DNA of 64,000 nt from Bacteroidales bacterium (GCA_003818205.1 RPRQ01000007.1:38463-102462), one strand, 5' to 3'; counted from the stretch's first letter, positions 45,289 to 55,719 are shown. Notes: generated by a model not told the origin, from the letters alone. Numbers and translations are program-made.

Positions 45289-47679
45289 ATGGCTCGTCAA
45301 AAACTTGAACCCAAGAAAAAAATTAGGTTGTGGTTATGGATATCAATCGCATCAGCTTTCTTTTCTATCATTTTGCTATTTGTGCTAATCTCGTTAGAGG
45401 TGTTGGGCCCCATGCCTACTTTCGAGGAGCTTGAGAATCCTAAAAGCAATTTGGCATCTGAGGTTATCTCCGAAGATCATAAGGTGTTGGGTACATACTT
45501 TGTTCAAAACAGAACATTCGTTAGCTTCGATAAAATTTCTCCGAATGTAATAAAAGCGCTCATTGCTACAGAGGATATTCGGTTTAACAGCCATAGCGGT
45601 ATTGATGCTCGGGGATTAGGGAGAGTTTTTGTTAAAACATTACTCCTGGGTAACCGTGAAGCGGGTGGAGGGAGTACAATTACACAGCAGCTGGCAAAGA
45701 ACCTTTTCCCTCGTGATACGGTTTACCGAAGTTTTTTTGTGTCAAAATTTGTTCATCTTGGCATAGCCAAGCTTAAAGAGTGGATAACCTCTGTTAAGTT
45801 AGAAAAAAACTATACCAAAAATGAGATTTTGGCTATGTACCTCAATGTGGTGGAGTTTGGAGGGAATTCTTACGGTATCAAATCAGCAGCAAAAACATTT
45901 TTTAACACCTCCCCCGATTCTTTAAAACTTGAGCAGGCTGCTGTACTTATTGGTTTAGTTAACGCTCCAACACGGTATAGCCCTGTTCGAAATCCCGAAC
46001 GTTCATTGGTACGCCGTAACTTTGTTCTTTCGCAGCTTCGCAAGTACGAATTTATTACGAAGCACACCTACGATTCATTGGTGAGAATACCCATTAAGTT
46101 AAACTATAAAGTTCAGGATCATAACGTTGGTCTAGCCACTTACTTCCGCGAAACCCTTCGTCAAATAATGATTGCACGTAAACCTGAACCCAAGTTTTAC
46201 TTTACTCATGAGCTGTATATTGAGGATTCGCTGCAATGGGCAAACAATCCGTTATACGGTTGGTGCAATAAAAATCTAAAACCCGATGGAACTCCTTATA
46301 GTATATATCGCGATGGTTTAAAAATATATACTACTATAAACTCAAAGATGCAGCAGTATGCCGAAGAGGCTGTTGAGGAGCATTTGGCTAAATATTTACA
46401 GTTACAGTTTGACTATGAACAGAAGAAAGTTGGATATAGGTTATTCGATCCTAAGCTTTCGAATGATCAGATAAGGTCAATTATGCTTCAGGCCATGAAA
46501 CAAACCGAAAGGTATCGAGGGATGAGGAACAGGGGTATTCCCATGGATAGTATATATGCCAACTTCAATACAAAAATTAGGATGACCATCTTTACGTGGA
46601 AAGGGGAGAAGGATACGTTAATGTCGCCAATGGATTCAATTAAGCACTATAAGCGTTATTTTCGTGCTGGTTTTATGGCCATGAATCCGCATGATGGGCA
46701 AATTAAGGCATATGTAGGAGGTCCAAACTATAGATATTTTAAGTACGATCATGTTTATCAAGGGAAACGTCAAGTGGGTTCTACTATAAAACCATTCCTT
46801 TATACTCTGGCAATGCAGGAGGGATACTCTCCCTGTTATAAGATTCCAAATGTATCACAAACATTTATTGAAAGGGTGAGAAGCAAGGAGGGAGGTGTCA
46901 AGGATTCCACATGGACTCCAAAAAACTCTGGAAACACCAAGTATGATGGGAAAATGGTTACCCTTAAATGGGGTCTTGCAAACTCTGTGAATAATATTTC
47001 GGCGTGGTTAATCAAGCAGTTTACACCCCAAGCACTTGCTGATATTGTTAAGAAAATGGGTATTTCAAGTAAGATACAGGCTGTAAATTCAGTATTTCTT
47101 GGTACTTCAGAAGTTTCTGTTTATGAAATGGTGGGGGCATATAGTACTTTTGCGAACAAAGGCGTTCATGTTGAACCCTTGATGGTCACAAAGATTGAGG
47201 ATAAGAATGGGAACGTACTGGAATCATTTAGCCCTCAGAAGAGCGAGGCCATTAGCGAGCAAACAGCTCATCTAATGATTAACCTACTGGAGGGTGTAAT
47301 AAACTTTGGTACGGGCTACCGGTTAAGGGCAACCTACGAGCTACCTGGGTCCATTGCAGGCAAAACAGGGACAACTCAGGGTCATGCCGATGGTTGGTTT
47401 ATGGGGATGCTTCCAAATTTGGTTGCTGGTACTTGGGCTGGGGCAGAGGATAGATCGGTGCATTTTCAGGAGATTTACTTTGGTCAAGGAGCTACTATGG
47501 CATTACCTATCTATGCCCTTTTCCTTGAAAAAGTGTATAAGGATCCACGTTTAGGGATTTCGCCTAACGATCAGTGGGAAAAGCCTTTGGTAGAAAAATA
47601 TTTCGATACTGATTGTGAAGATCAGAAAGGGAAGAAGAAGATCAAACGGGAGGAAATTCTTGAGGATGACTTCTTTTAA
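45289..47679 (+). CDS. Class A penicillin-binding protein (PBP1A type)
   Basis: 796 residues from the ATG at 45289 (MARQKLEPKKK), preferred to an upstream start at 45253 because it gives the usual basic cytoplasmic tail before the single membrane helix (WLWISIASAFFSIILLFVLI). The glycosyltransferase-51 domain has ATEDIRFNSHSGIDARG, GGGSTITQQLAKNLF and KNEILAMYLNVVEFGG. The transpeptidase domain has catalytic serine in GSTIKPFLY, SVNN and KTGTTQGHADGWF. It polymerises and crosslinks peptidoglycan. TAACTTTA at 45257-45264 may be the -7 box. Confidence 0.95.
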   Translation: MARQKLEPKKKIRLWLWISIASAFFSIILLFVLISLEVLGPMPTFEELENPKSNLASEVISEDHKVLGTYFVQNRTFVSFDKISPNVIKALIATEDIRFNSHSGIDARGLGRVFVKTLLLGNREAGGGSTITQQLAKNLFPRDTVYRSFFVSKFVHLGIAKLKEWITSVKLEKNYTKNEILAMYLNVVEFGGNSYGIKSAAKTFFNTSPDSLKLEQAAVLIGLVNAPTRYSPVRNPERSLVRRNFVLSQLRKYEFITKHTYDSLVRIPIKLNYKVQDHNVGLATYFRETLRQIMIARKPEPKFYFTHELYIEDSLQWANNPLYGWCNKNLKPDGTPYSIYRDGLKIYTTINSKMQQYAEEAVEEHLAKYLQLQFDYEQKKVGYRLFDPKLSNDQIRSIMLQAMKQTERYRGMRNRGIPMDSIYANFNTKIRMTIFTWKGEKDTLMSPMDSIKHYKRYFRAGFMAMNPHDGQIKAYVGGPNYRYFKYDHVYQGKRQVGSTIKPFLYTLAMQEGYSPCYKIPNVSQTFIERVRSKEGGVKDSTWTPKNSGNTKYDGKMVTLKWGLANSVNNISAWLIKQFTPQALADIVKKMGISSKIQAVNSVFLGTSEVSVYEMVGAYSTFANKGVHVEPLMVTKIEDKNGNVLESFSPQKSEAISEQTAHLMINLLEGVINFGTGYRLRATYELPGSIAGKTGTTQGHADGWFMGMLPNLVAGTWAGAEDRSVHFQEIYFGQGATMALPIYALFLEKVYKDPRLGISPNDQWEKPLVEKYFDTDCEDQKGKKKIKREEILEDDFF

Positions 47680-47688
47680 TCCCTTTAA

Positions 47689-49362
47689 TTAAAATCTGGT
47701 AATTCCTGGGATTGAATCGATAAGTTTTTTTGTGTATTCTGTTTTTGGATGGTTGAATATCTCATCGGGCGTGCCTGATTCGACTAGAATTCCGTTTTTC
47801 AGGACGATTATTCGATCGCTTATATATTTTACAACGGCTAAATCGTGCGATATGAAGACTAAAGTTAGGTTTAGCTGATCTTTTATATCTTTTAGCAGGT
47901 TGAGTACTTGTGCTTGAACCGAGACATCGAGCGCAGATACAATTTCATCGCAGATAATAATCTTTGGATTAACGGCTAATGCTCGGGCAATTACAATCCG
48001 TTGCCGCTGACCTCCCGAAAATTCGTGAGGATATCTATAATAGCTATCGGGTGGGAGAGCAACATTGCTGAGCAGTTCAAAGACCTTAGACTTTCTGTCC
48101 TTTTCGTTCCGACAGATTCCGTGAACCTTTAGGGGTTCAGAAATGGCCTGTCCAACCGTTTTACGAGGATTTAGCGATGAGTAAGGATCTTGGAATATCA
48201 GCTGAACATCTCTTCGGAATTGGGTACTAAATTTCCTATCCATTTGGCTAAGGTTTACACCTTTATATAGAACGGATCCCGATTGGCTTTTAATTAGGTT
48301 AAGTAACGTGCGGCCAAGTGTGGTTTTTCCCGATCCCGATTCACCAACAATTCCAAGGGTTTCACCCTCATATAGCGCTAAAGTTACATTATCAACAGCC
48401 CTGAATTGCGCGATAGATTTCCCCCAAATATTTTTTTTGGTTGAAAAAGAGGTGATTACGTTCTTGACCGAGTAGAGCAGAATATCCTTAACGCGCGATG
48501 TTGTTATTTCTGGCTCAACCTCATTTTCCCCGATATTCCCATTAATAAAGTCTTCAACGGTCAGTAATCTATTCGGTTTGTATGAAATTGGAGGCTTACA
48601 TGCAAGTAGCCCTTTTGTATAGGGGTTTTGAGGTGATTCAAAAATTTGTTTAGCAACACCCTGCTCAACGATTTTACCATTTTGGAGTATTATTACCCTA
48701 TCGGCAATCTCCTTAATTAATCCAAGATCATGGCTGATGAAAATCATTCCCATTTGGTATTTATCCCGGAGCGATTTGAGCAGTTGAATCAAACCTTTTT
48801 GAACGGTTACATCTAAGGCTGTTGTTGGCTCATCGGCTATTAGAAGTTCTGGGTTACCTGATAGAGCCATAGCAATCATCACCCGTTGTTTTTGCCCTCC
48901 ACTTAGCTCATGTGGGTAGCTCCTGTAAACCTTTTCGGGGTTGGGTAGCTGCATCTCTTCAAGGAGTTCGATACAACGTTTTTTTGTTGGAGTACCTTTA
49001 AAGTGAGAATTAAGCAGCACCGCTTCAAGTAGCTGCTTGCCGCAGCGCATGGATGGGTTAAGGCACGTAAGCGGTTCTTGAAAGATCATGGCTATTCGCC
49101 TTCCCCTGATTGCCTGAAATCTTTTCTCATCCAAAGAAAGAAGATCAAGGCTTTCTACATCGCTGAATACGATTTGAGCAGAACCGCTCTCAATGTTCGC
49201 TTGAGTGGGCAAAAGCCCCATTAAGCTTAATGATGTGATTGATTTGCCTGACCCTGATTCACCTACAACACCGAGGATTTCACCCTTTTTTAATATGAAT
49301 GAGATATCCTTAAGCACTGTGATATTTCCAAATCTGACACTCAGGTTTTCAACCTTAAGCAT
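47689..49362 (-). CDS. Fused peptide/nickel-type ABC ATPase (DppD-DppF type)
   Basis: 557 residues containing two complete ATPase domains. The first half has GESGSGKSITSLSL, LSGGQKQRVMIAMA and LIADEPTTALDV; the second has GESGSGKTTLGRTLL, FSGGQRQRIVIARAL and IICDEIVSALDV. Each half is followed by an oligopeptide-type tail (NPYTKGLLACKPP). It would energise an oligopeptide importer; permease and binding-protein genes are not adjacent. It ends nine bases from the convergent PBP gene. Confidence 0.92.
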   Translation of the reverse strand: MLKVENLSVRFGNITVLKDISFILKKGEILGVVGESGSGKSITSLSLMGLLPTQANIESGSAQIVFSDVESLDLLSLDEKRFQAIRGRRIAMIFQEPLTCLNPSMRCGKQLLEAVLLNSHFKGTPTKKRCIELLEEMQLPNPEKVYRSYPHELSGGQKQRVMIAMALSGNPELLIADEPTTALDVTVQKGLIQLLKSLRDKYQMGMIFISHDLGLIKEIADRVIILQNGKIVEQGVAKQIFESPQNPYTKGLLACKPPISYKPNRLLTVEDFINGNIGENEVEPEITTSRVKDILLYSVKNVITSFSTKKNIWGKSIAQFRAVDNVTLALYEGETLGIVGESGSGKTTLGRTLLNLIKSQSGSVLYKGVNLSQMDRKFSTQFRRDVQLIFQDPYSSLNPRKTVGQAISEPLKVHGICRNEKDRKSKVFELLSNVALPPDSYYRYPHEFSGGQRQRIVIARALAVNPKIIICDEIVSALDVSVQAQVLNLLKDIKDQLNLTLVFISHDLAVVKYISDRIIVLKNGILVESGTPDEIFNHPKTEYTKKLIDSIPGITRF

Positions 49363-49576
49363 TATCGTTTCGTTTTTGATGATAGGGTGAGTAACTTATT
49401 CCCAAATATCGAAAACAAAAACCGTTACTCCAAGTGAGTTTAGAAATTGTGAGGGGCGAAATACCGTTTATAGGATATTTTGAGCGTGCAACCATTCAAC
49501 TACAGGCAGAAAAGGAATAATTAGAAGAAAACTCTGCGAGCAGATACGTGTCTCGGGGTTATCCTTTACATGAAAA

Positions 49577-50941
49577 CTAATTTCTACCGAATAGATGCCT
49601 CACCAATTCTTCAACTTTTGCAATTTGCACTAAGGTAATGCCTTCATTTCTTTGGTCAAGCCCCTTGTTGTATTTCGATATGAAGATTTTCTGCATCCCA
49701 AGTTTTTTTGCTTCGGCAATCCGTTGATCGAGCCTACTAACGGGGCGAATTTCGCCTGAAAGGCCAACCTCGGCTGCAAAGCAGGTGTTGTTCGGGATGG
49801 GAGAATCGAATGCCGATGAAAGGATTGATGCGATTACCGCAAGATCGGTTGCGGGGTCGGTAATTTTCAACCCTCCAGCAATATTTAGGAATACATCTTT
49901 TGTTGCCAACTTAAAGCCTGCCCTTTTCTCGAGTACTGCCAAAAGCATGTTCAGTCGCCGGGTATCAAAACCTGTGGTTGATCTTTGCGGTGTTCCATAT
50001 GCAGCAGAGCTGACAAGGGCTTGTATCTCTATAAGGAAAGGCCTTGCCCCATCAATCGCCGCAGAGATTGCAATTCCGCTCAAAGCCTCATCACGATGAG
50101 AAAGGAGTATCTCCGAAGGATTTGTAACCTCAACTAACCCATTGCCCTGCATTTCAAATATTCCCAATTCGGAGGTGGAGCCATAGCGGTTCTTCGCCGA
50201 GCGAAGGATACGATATATGAAGTTACTATCGCCTTCAAACTGTAGAACGACATCAACGATATGCTCGAGAATTTTTGGTCCAGCAATGCTTCCATCCTTA
50301 GTTATATGGCCAATAAGAATAGCAGGAATTCCGGTTGTTTTAGAGTATCTCAGTAAAGCAGCAGTACACTCTCTAACCTGCGATACGCTTCCAGGAGAGG
50401 ATTCAATGCTGTCGGAGTAAAGCGTTTGTATTGAGTCAATAACAATAAGGTCGGGTTTTACATTTTCGGCCTGAGTAAGAATATTTTCAAGTAGCGTTTC
50501 GTTTAGAATCAGGCATTCCTGATTATCGGGGTTAATTCTATCGGCTCTCAGTTTTACCTGCTTTGCGCTCTCTTCACCCGATATGTAAAGAATTTTTAGA
50601 TGCTTTAGCCCAAGGGCAAGTTGAAGGGCAAGCGTTGATTTTCCAATGCCGGGTTCACCCCCTATAAGAATAAGCGATCCAGTTACAATCCCGCCACCAA
50701 GAATTCGGTTTACTTCGCCAATACCGGTATCGAGCCTCTTCTCGTTATTGGACTCAATCTCTTTAAGCGCCTTAGGTGTAGCATTTCGTGTAACATCAAC
50801 TAAACCTGGCCTTGATGTGTCCTTGCTAATTCTCTCCTCAACGTAAGTATTCCATTCGCTGCATGATGGGCAACGACCAATCCATTTTACCGATTCTGCA
50901 CCGCAGTTCTGGCAAACGTACATACTCCGAGTTTTAGCCAT
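49577..50941 (-). CDS. radA: DNA repair protein RadA
   Basis: 454 residues. N-terminal zinc finger (CQNCGAESVKWIGRCPSC), Walker A GGEPGIGKSTLALQ near 93-106, the RadA motif KNRYGS and a C-terminal Lon-like domain (SLSGEIRPVSRLDQRIAEA region). RadA is a hexameric helicase that promotes branch migration in recombination. The gene is first followed by nothing on its strand for 214 bp and is preceded 18 bases upstream by the flippase-like gene, so the block 53197-49577 may be one operon. Confidence 0.96.
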   Translation of the reverse strand: MAKTRSMYVCQNCGAESVKWIGRCPSCSEWNTYVEERISKDTSRPGLVDVTRNATPKALKEIESNNEKRLDTGIGEVNRILGGGIVTGSLILIGGEPGIGKSTLALQLALGLKHLKILYISGEESAKQVKLRADRINPDNQECLILNETLLENILTQAENVKPDLIVIDSIQTLYSDSIESSPGSVSQVRECTAALLRYSKTTGIPAILIGHITKDGSIAGPKILEHIVDVVLQFEGDSNFIYRILRSAKNRYGSTSELGIFEMQGNGLVEVTNPSEILLSHRDEALSGIAISAAIDGARPFLIEIQALVSSAAYGTPQRSTTGFDTRRLNMLLAVLEKRAGFKLATKDVFLNIAGGLKITDPATDLAVIASILSSAFDSPIPNNTCFAAEVGLSGEIRPVSRLDQRIAEAKKLGMQKIFISKYNKGLDQRNEGITLVQIAKVEELVRHLFGRN

Positions 50942-50959
50942 ACTATGAGGTTTTAAATG

Positions 50960-51967
50960 TTAGGATATAATGGGGTCTTTAGGATTTCTTCTGAAGAAGA
51001 GAACCGCCATAGAGATTGCACCAAGCGCAATAAGGAGTAACGATTGTGATTCGTGCGCTATTGTAGCAAACACAAGGCCATCAGCCTGCGATATTCCAAA
51101 AATGCCTAACCCCATTGCAGTAATATAGTGGAAAGCACCAAACCCTCCTTGAACGGGAACCACCATACCAAAGGATCCAACAACCAATATGAAAATTCCA
51201 TCGATAATAGTAAGATTACTTGTAGATTCTGTTGAGAAGAAAAGCAAATAGGTCATTAGCAGGTATAAGCCCCAAATAATAAAGGAATATGAGATAAATA
51301 GTCCCCTTCGTTTCATTCTAACAACAGATTTCAACCCATCAAATATTCCGTAGTACATGCTTTTCACCCGAGATTTTACTTTATGCCCGAATACATTCTT
51401 ACGGATGAGATGAAGCAATATGTAGGTGAATAAAAAGAAGACCGCTACAATAATTACAGATGTGTATGAGAACCCTTTCCCTTTCGAAAAAAGGGGGATA
51501 AAGATTTTATGAATGATGAAATCGCCAAAAAAATCTATTTTTATAGAAAAAGCAAGAATAACACACAGTAGGAGCATCGATAAATCAGCAGCTCTTTCTA
51601 CCACTACGGTGCCTATGAGTGATTCAAATGGAGCATTGTCGGTCTTTTTTAAAGTTCCACATTTTGTAATCTCCCCTAATCGTGGAAATGCAAAGTTTGC
51701 AAGATATCCAATTAGTACCGCTCCAAAGACATGCTTAATGGGTGGATTAATACCTAAAGGTTCCATAAGAAGTTTCCAGCGCAGAGCCCTAAAAAGATTT
51801 GCAATGGTTGCGACAACGAGCGACATAGCTACCCAGAAGTAATTGGCCTCTTTAAAGCCGTTGATTAAGACATTTACATCTACTTTTCGAAAGGCTAAGT
51901 AGAGTAATAATGTAGCTAGGCCAAAGAAAACTAAATAGTTAAGTGTTTTTTTAAAATTGTCGTTCAA
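50960..51967 (-). CDS. Lysylphosphatidylglycerol synthase TM-region / UPF0104 membrane protein
   Basis: 335 residues with about eight hydrophobic helices. It matches the LPG_synthase_TM/AglD family: FRALRWKLLMEPLG, LIGYLANFAFPRLGEITKC and PVQGGFGAFHYITAMGLG. Such proteins may move lipids or lipid-linked sugars. It sits between panD and radA in an apparent operon order (panC-panD-this-radA), with no clear functional tie to either. Confidence 0.85.
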   Translation of the reverse strand: MNDNFKKTLNYLVFFGLATLLLYLAFRKVDVNVLINGFKEANYFWVAMSLVVATIANLFRALRWKLLMEPLGINPPIKHVFGAVLIGYLANFAFPRLGEITKCGTLKKTDNAPFESLIGTVVVERAADLSMLLLCVILAFSIKIDFFGDFIIHKIFIPLFSKGKGFSYTSVIIVAVFFLFTYILLHLIRKNVFGHKVKSRVKSMYYGIFDGLKSVVRMKRRGLFISYSFIIWGLYLLMTYLLFFSTESTSNLTIIDGIFILVVGSFGMVVPVQGGFGAFHYITAMGLGIFGISQADGLVFATIAHESQSLLLIALGAISMAVLFFRRNPKDPIIS

Positions 51968-51989
51968 GGATTTGTGGGCTTAATGCGAG

Positions 51990-52340
51990 TTAAACTAATT
52001 TATTTGTAGCGGTATCGGGGAAGATAATGGATGGACTAAAACGTTTTGCTTCCTCAAAGTCCATTGTTGCGTACGACATGATAATAACCACATCACCCAC
52101 TGCACATCTGCGGGCAGCAGGTCCGTTAAGGCAAATTTTACCTGAACCACGTTCACCCTTAATTACATAGGTTTCGAGCCTCTCACCGTTATTGATATTT
52201 ACAACTTGAACTTTCTCATTTGCGATGAGATTGGCTGCTTCCATTAAAACTTCATCAATGGTAATGCTACCTACGTAGTTCAGGTTTGCTTCGGTTATCG
52301 AAACCTGATGAATTTTAGATTTTACAACTTCAATAAACAT
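51990..52340 (-). CDS. panD: Aspartate 1-decarboxylase
   Basis: 116 residues. The self-cleavage site is G24-S25 in [13 protein letters not shown], which yields the pyruvoyl cofactor. The other family motifs [12 protein letters not shown] and [17 protein letters not shown] are intact. It makes beta-alanine from aspartate for pantothenate synthesis. It lies 14 bases downstream of panC, which uses its product. Confidence 0.96.
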   Translation of the reverse strand: MFIEVVKSKIHQVSITEANLNYVGSITIDEVLMEAANLIANEKVQVVNINNGERLETYVIKGERGSGKICLNGPAARRCAVGDVVIIMSYATMDFEEAKRFSPSIIFPDTATNKLV

Positions 52341-52354
52341 TTTTTTTGTATCAG

Positions 52355-53197
52355 TTATTTAAAATAAGCATTATCAATTAATCTAATCTTCCCTGCTCTT
52401 ACAGCAATACAGCCAATAATCGATTCGGAATCATTCCAATTCAAAATTGGTTGTAAAGTTATACTATCTGCTAATGAGAAATATTCAACAGTGAGGTTGT
52501 TATCTTTATTTATAGTTGTAACTACCCAGGAAATCAGTTCTTTTACGGAAAGTTCAACACCTTTGTTGCGAGCATCGGAAAGTGTTTTAAAAATCAGCGG
52601 AGCACTTTGTCTAATTGATGGTTCTAGTAGCAAATTCCTTGAGCTCATGGCCAAACCATCATTTTCGCGAACGATTGGACAGGGTACAATCTCAATTTTG
52701 AGATTAAGTAATTTAACCAGCTGGCGGATTATTGCCAGCTGCTGAAAATCCTTTTGCCCGAAATATGCTCGATGTGGCTCTACAATATCAAATAGTTTAC
52801 TGACTACCTGTGCAACACCGTTGAAATGCCCCGGTCGATGCTCACCCTCCATAACCTTATCAAGTTTTCCAAAGTCAAAAACACGAGTATCAGGGTCAGG
52901 GTATATTTCCTGCTCCGAAGGCATATAAATGTAATGAACTCCCGATTTTTCAAGAATTTTCATATCCCTATCAGGTGTTCTTGGATAGTTTTTAAGGTCG
53001 GTTGTATCGTTAAACTGGGTTGGATTAACAAAAATGCTGACAACAACAATGTTGTTGTCGGAAACGGCTTTTTCTACAAGTGAGATATGACCCCGATGAA
53101 GAGCCCCCATCGTTGGCACAAAGCCTATTGACTCTCCTTTTGAACGATGTTCCGTTAAAACATTCTTCACTTCAGATGTCTTAGCTATAACTTCCAT
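52355..53197 (-). CDS. panC: Pantothenate synthetase
   Basis: 280 residues. HIGH-like motif [14 protein letters not shown] near residues 32-45, [10 protein letters not shown] and the [13 protein letters not shown] and SSRNLLL segments are present. It condenses pantoate with beta-alanine using ATP. It heads the panC-panD pair, and panB is not in this window. The start [14 protein letters not shown] is natural. Confidence 0.95.
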   Translation of the reverse strand: MEVIAKTSEVKNVLTEHRSKGESIGFVPTMGALHRGHISLVEKAVSDNNIVVVSIFVNPTQFNDTTDLKNYPRTPDRDMKILEKSGVHYIYMPSEQEIYPDPDTRVFDFGKLDKVMEGEHRPGHFNGVAQVVSKLFDIVEPHRAYFGQKDFQQLAIIRQLVKLLNLKIEIVPCPIVRENDGLAMSSRNLLLEPSIRQSAPLIFKTLSDARNKGVELSVKELISWVVTTINKDNNLTVEYFSLADSITLQPILNWNDSESIIGCIAVRAGKIRLIDNAYFK

Positions 53198-53503
53198 TTA
53201 AAGAAATGCAATAAATAATTCAAAGTTAAATAAAGCTTAAAAGGGCTTAAAAAAAAGTTGCCGCAAAACACAGCAAAGGTCGTAAAAAATTAAAAACTAA
53301 TATCATCCATCATGAAAAATGCACCTCAAATTAATCTATAACATAAGATATACTGAAAATCAGAGATTAAGGCTATGATAAATCTAAATAATTTTTTATA
53401 CTTTTGTAAAATTAATATAAGCCCGGATACGGACCAGTAAAATACTATTACCGAATCCGGGTTTTGTACCTCTGATCTTTTAAATCAGAAACCTGAAATA
53501 CGA
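53198..53503. promoter_or_regulatory. Divergent promoter region with a leader hairpin
   Basis: TACTTTTG at 53399-53406 matches the Bacteroidetes -7 box (TAnnTTTG), though I see no good -33 box. Just downstream, 53422-53432 (CCCGGATACGG) pairs with 53451-53461 (CCGAATCCGGG) at 10 of 11 positions around an 18-nt loop, followed by TTTT. If transcription starts near 53413 this hairpin would be in the leader of the GT5-DUF4270-glmS operon and could act as an attenuator. Nothing coding is seen. Confidence 0.45.
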
Positions 53504-54334
53504 ATGAAGAGCACAAAGGTTCTATTTATCTCACAGGAGATTACACCGTATCTGCCAGAAAGCGAAATGGCTTTAATTGGTCGTAATCTTCCACAAGGGA
53601 TACAGGAAAGAGGGAAAGAGATTCGGACATTCATGCCTCGATATGGGTGTATTAACGAAAGGCGAAACCAGCTACACGAGGTAATTCGCCTATCGGGGAT
53701 GAATCTTGTTATCGATGATTCTGATCATCCGCTTATCATTAAAGTAGCCTCAATCCAAAGCGCAAGGATGCAGGTGTACTTTATCGACAATGAGGACTAT
53801 TTCCATCGAAAGTTTACCCTCTGCGATGAAAGCCAGACCTATTTTGAGGATAACGATGAAAGAGCTATATTTTTTGCTCGCGGAGTGCTTGAAACAGTAA
53901 AAAAACTTCGTTGGGCTCCAGACCTCATACATTGTCATGGTTGGATTTCGGCTTTTGTTCCAGTTATGGTTAAGAAAGCCTATGGTGATGACCCGTTATT
54001 CGCCAAATCAAAAGTTATCTATTCAGTTTACAACGATGAATTTAACAATTCGTTTCGAGCGAATGTACGTAATAAGATTATGATAGATGGGATTACCAAG
54101 AAGGATGTGGAGATATTAAAAACACCTGACTTCATAAATCTTTCCAAATTAGCCATTAACTTTTCCGATGGCATAATTTTTGGTAGCTCCGAAATCAATA
54201 AAGATGTTGCCGAGCATATCAAAAACAACGATAAGCTCGTTTTACCATATCAGGATAAGGATAATTATATCGAATCATTCAATACTTTTTACGATCAGAT
54301 TTTAAATAACTCAGTAGATGATAATAAGAAATAG
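53504..54334 (+). CDS. Glycogen/starch synthase N-terminal-domain protein
   Basis: 276 residues resembling only the N-terminal GT5 catalytic domain (KVLFISQEITPYLPESEMAL, IHCHGWISAFVPVMVKKAYG, VYNDEF). Full GT5 synthases are about 480 residues, and the C-terminal nucleotide-sugar half is missing. The KxGGL motif that binds ADP-glucose is replaced by PESEM. Enzymatic glycogen synthesis is therefore unlikely. In Bacteroidales such short proteins precede DUF4270 and glmS genes, as here; the next gene overlaps it by 17 bases, suggesting a shared role tied to envelope sugars. Confidence 0.75.
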   Translation: MKSTKVLFISQEITPYLPESEMALIGRNLPQGIQERGKEIRTFMPRYGCINERRNQLHEVIRLSGMNLVIDDSDHPLIIKVASIQSARMQVYFIDNEDYFHRKFTLCDESQTYFEDNDERAIFFARGVLETVKKLRWAPDLIHCHGWISAFVPVMVKKAYGDDPLFAKSKVIYSVYNDEFNNSFRANVRNKIMIDGITKKDVEILKTPDFINLSKLAINFSDGIIFGSSEINKDVAEHIKNNDKLVLPYQDKDNYIESFNTFYDQILNNSVDDNKK

Positions 54335-55715
54335 TTTTAGGAGCGTTTTGAGTTCTTTTCACAGAATTACCGCCTCACGTCAACTTTTAGCCATAACCAT
54401 TATTCTGCTTGGCTTTAATGCTTGCTATAACGAGCCAAATATTTTAGGAGGAGATTTAATCCCTTCGGGGGATAAAACCTCAGTGCAAACTACGGATACC
54501 TTTTCGGTTGCAGCCTATACCATAAGAACGGATACGCTAATTACTAGTAATTATCCTATTGATAGGAATAATTCTTTTAAAGGCTCTTCTTCTGTTGTGT
54601 TGGGGTGTTATAACGATAAAAAAATATTTGGAAGCATTAAGGCGGGGTTTTATACCCGAATTTATCAGTATAATGAAAAAGATTCTTTGAAGTATATTGC
54701 AGTTAGACCACATGCCGACTCACTTATTCTAAAATTAAAATTACAAGGAATTTGGGGAGAGAATAATAAATCAGTAAATGTAAGGGTTTACAGGTTAACA
54801 GGTAAAATGGATAGCATTAAATACAATAACGGATTAGTAAACCCAAATATTTCATATCACCCTACTCAGGTGAATGAGCCAACCGTTTATAGCGGAGAGG
54901 ATACATTAAAAATTAAATTTACCCAAGCTTTTGCTGACACGCTTATGAATGTAGATACTTCGACTCTAGGGTCAAAGATTAAGTTTGTGCAATTCATGAA
55001 GGGCCTATACTTTACAATCGATAGCTATTCGGATCCTAAAGGTGTTTTGTATTCATTTGCAAACTCGGGCTCTTTTACAATGCATTATATGAAGCCTACT
55101 TCAAGTGGGCAAAAAAAGGCAACATATAGTTATGCTATTGGCTATTTTAACTATTTTCAGCATGATTCTACCACAGCCGATCCTGCCCTTAGAATTTTAA
55201 GCAGGCCATTAAGTAGCATTACCGATAACACGCCCCAGGATACAGTATTTGGCATTGAGGGTTTTGGAGGGGTTAGAGGGTTAATCAAGCTGAAAGGGGC
55301 TAAAGAGTGGAAAAAGTTGATGCCCATAGCCATCCATAGGGCTGAGCTGAGGTTCGACATTCAGGAGCATAGCGAGCTACCCTCAGATTCAACCATAAAA
55401 CAATTATATTTTTACAGCTACAGGAGCTATAGCTCTGAAACTAATGTTGTAACTGAACATCCACTTTTTGCTAAATACGATAATTCGAGTTACAATAAGG
55501 CCAAAAGCTACTATAGCATTGATGTTACATTGCAGCTACAAGAATTATTGAAGGGCAAGATTAATCGAGATTATATTATCGTTGAACCTTTTAATGTTAG
55601 AAATAGAACTAGTAGCGATGCAAGCGCCCCTAGAGATAATTATATGCAAGGACTATATAGAACAGGAAATAATAGTAAACCCATTAAGTTAATTGTAACC
55701 TACTCAAAGTTATAG
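54318..55715 (+). CDS. DUF4270 lipoprotein
   Basis: 465 residues. A long N-terminus leads to a hydrophobic stretch and lipobox GFNAC (cysteine at 36), then NEPNILGGDLIPSGDKTSVQT, the DUF4270 signature. The remainder is beta-rich with repeated YSSYRS-type strands. The function is unknown; it is an outer-membrane lipoprotein found only in Bacteroidetes. It overlaps the upstream GT5-like gene and is followed 4 bases later by glmS, so all three are likely one operon. A later start at an internal Met is not obvious. Confidence 0.85.
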   Translation: MIIRNSFRSVLSSFHRITASRQLLAITIILLGFNACYNEPNILGGDLIPSGDKTSVQTTDTFSVAAYTIRTDTLITSNYPIDRNNSFKGSSSVVLGCYNDKKIFGSIKAGFYTRIYQYNEKDSLKYIAVRPHADSLILKLKLQGIWGENNKSVNVRVYRLTGKMDSIKYNNGLVNPNISYHPTQVNEPTVYSGEDTLKIKFTQAFADTLMNVDTSTLGSKIKFVQFMKGLYFTIDSYSDPKGVLYSFANSGSFTMHYMKPTSSGQKKATYSYAIGYFNYFQHDSTTADPALRILSRPLSSITDNTPQDTVFGIEGFGGVRGLIKLKGAKEWKKLMPIAIHRAELRFDIQEHSELPSDSTIKQLYFYSYRSYSSETNVVTEHPLFAKYDNSSYNKAKSYYSIDVTLQLQELLKGKINRDYIIVEPFNVRNRTSSDASAPRDNYMQGLYRTGNNSKPIKLIVTYSKL

Positions 55716-55719
55716 CATT

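Noticed and set aside
53413..53503. A glmS-type ribozyme or other riboswitch ahead of the glmS operon
   Set aside because: Only a simple hairpin is present; none of the conserved pseudoknot core of the glmS ribozyme is visible, and glmS is the third gene.
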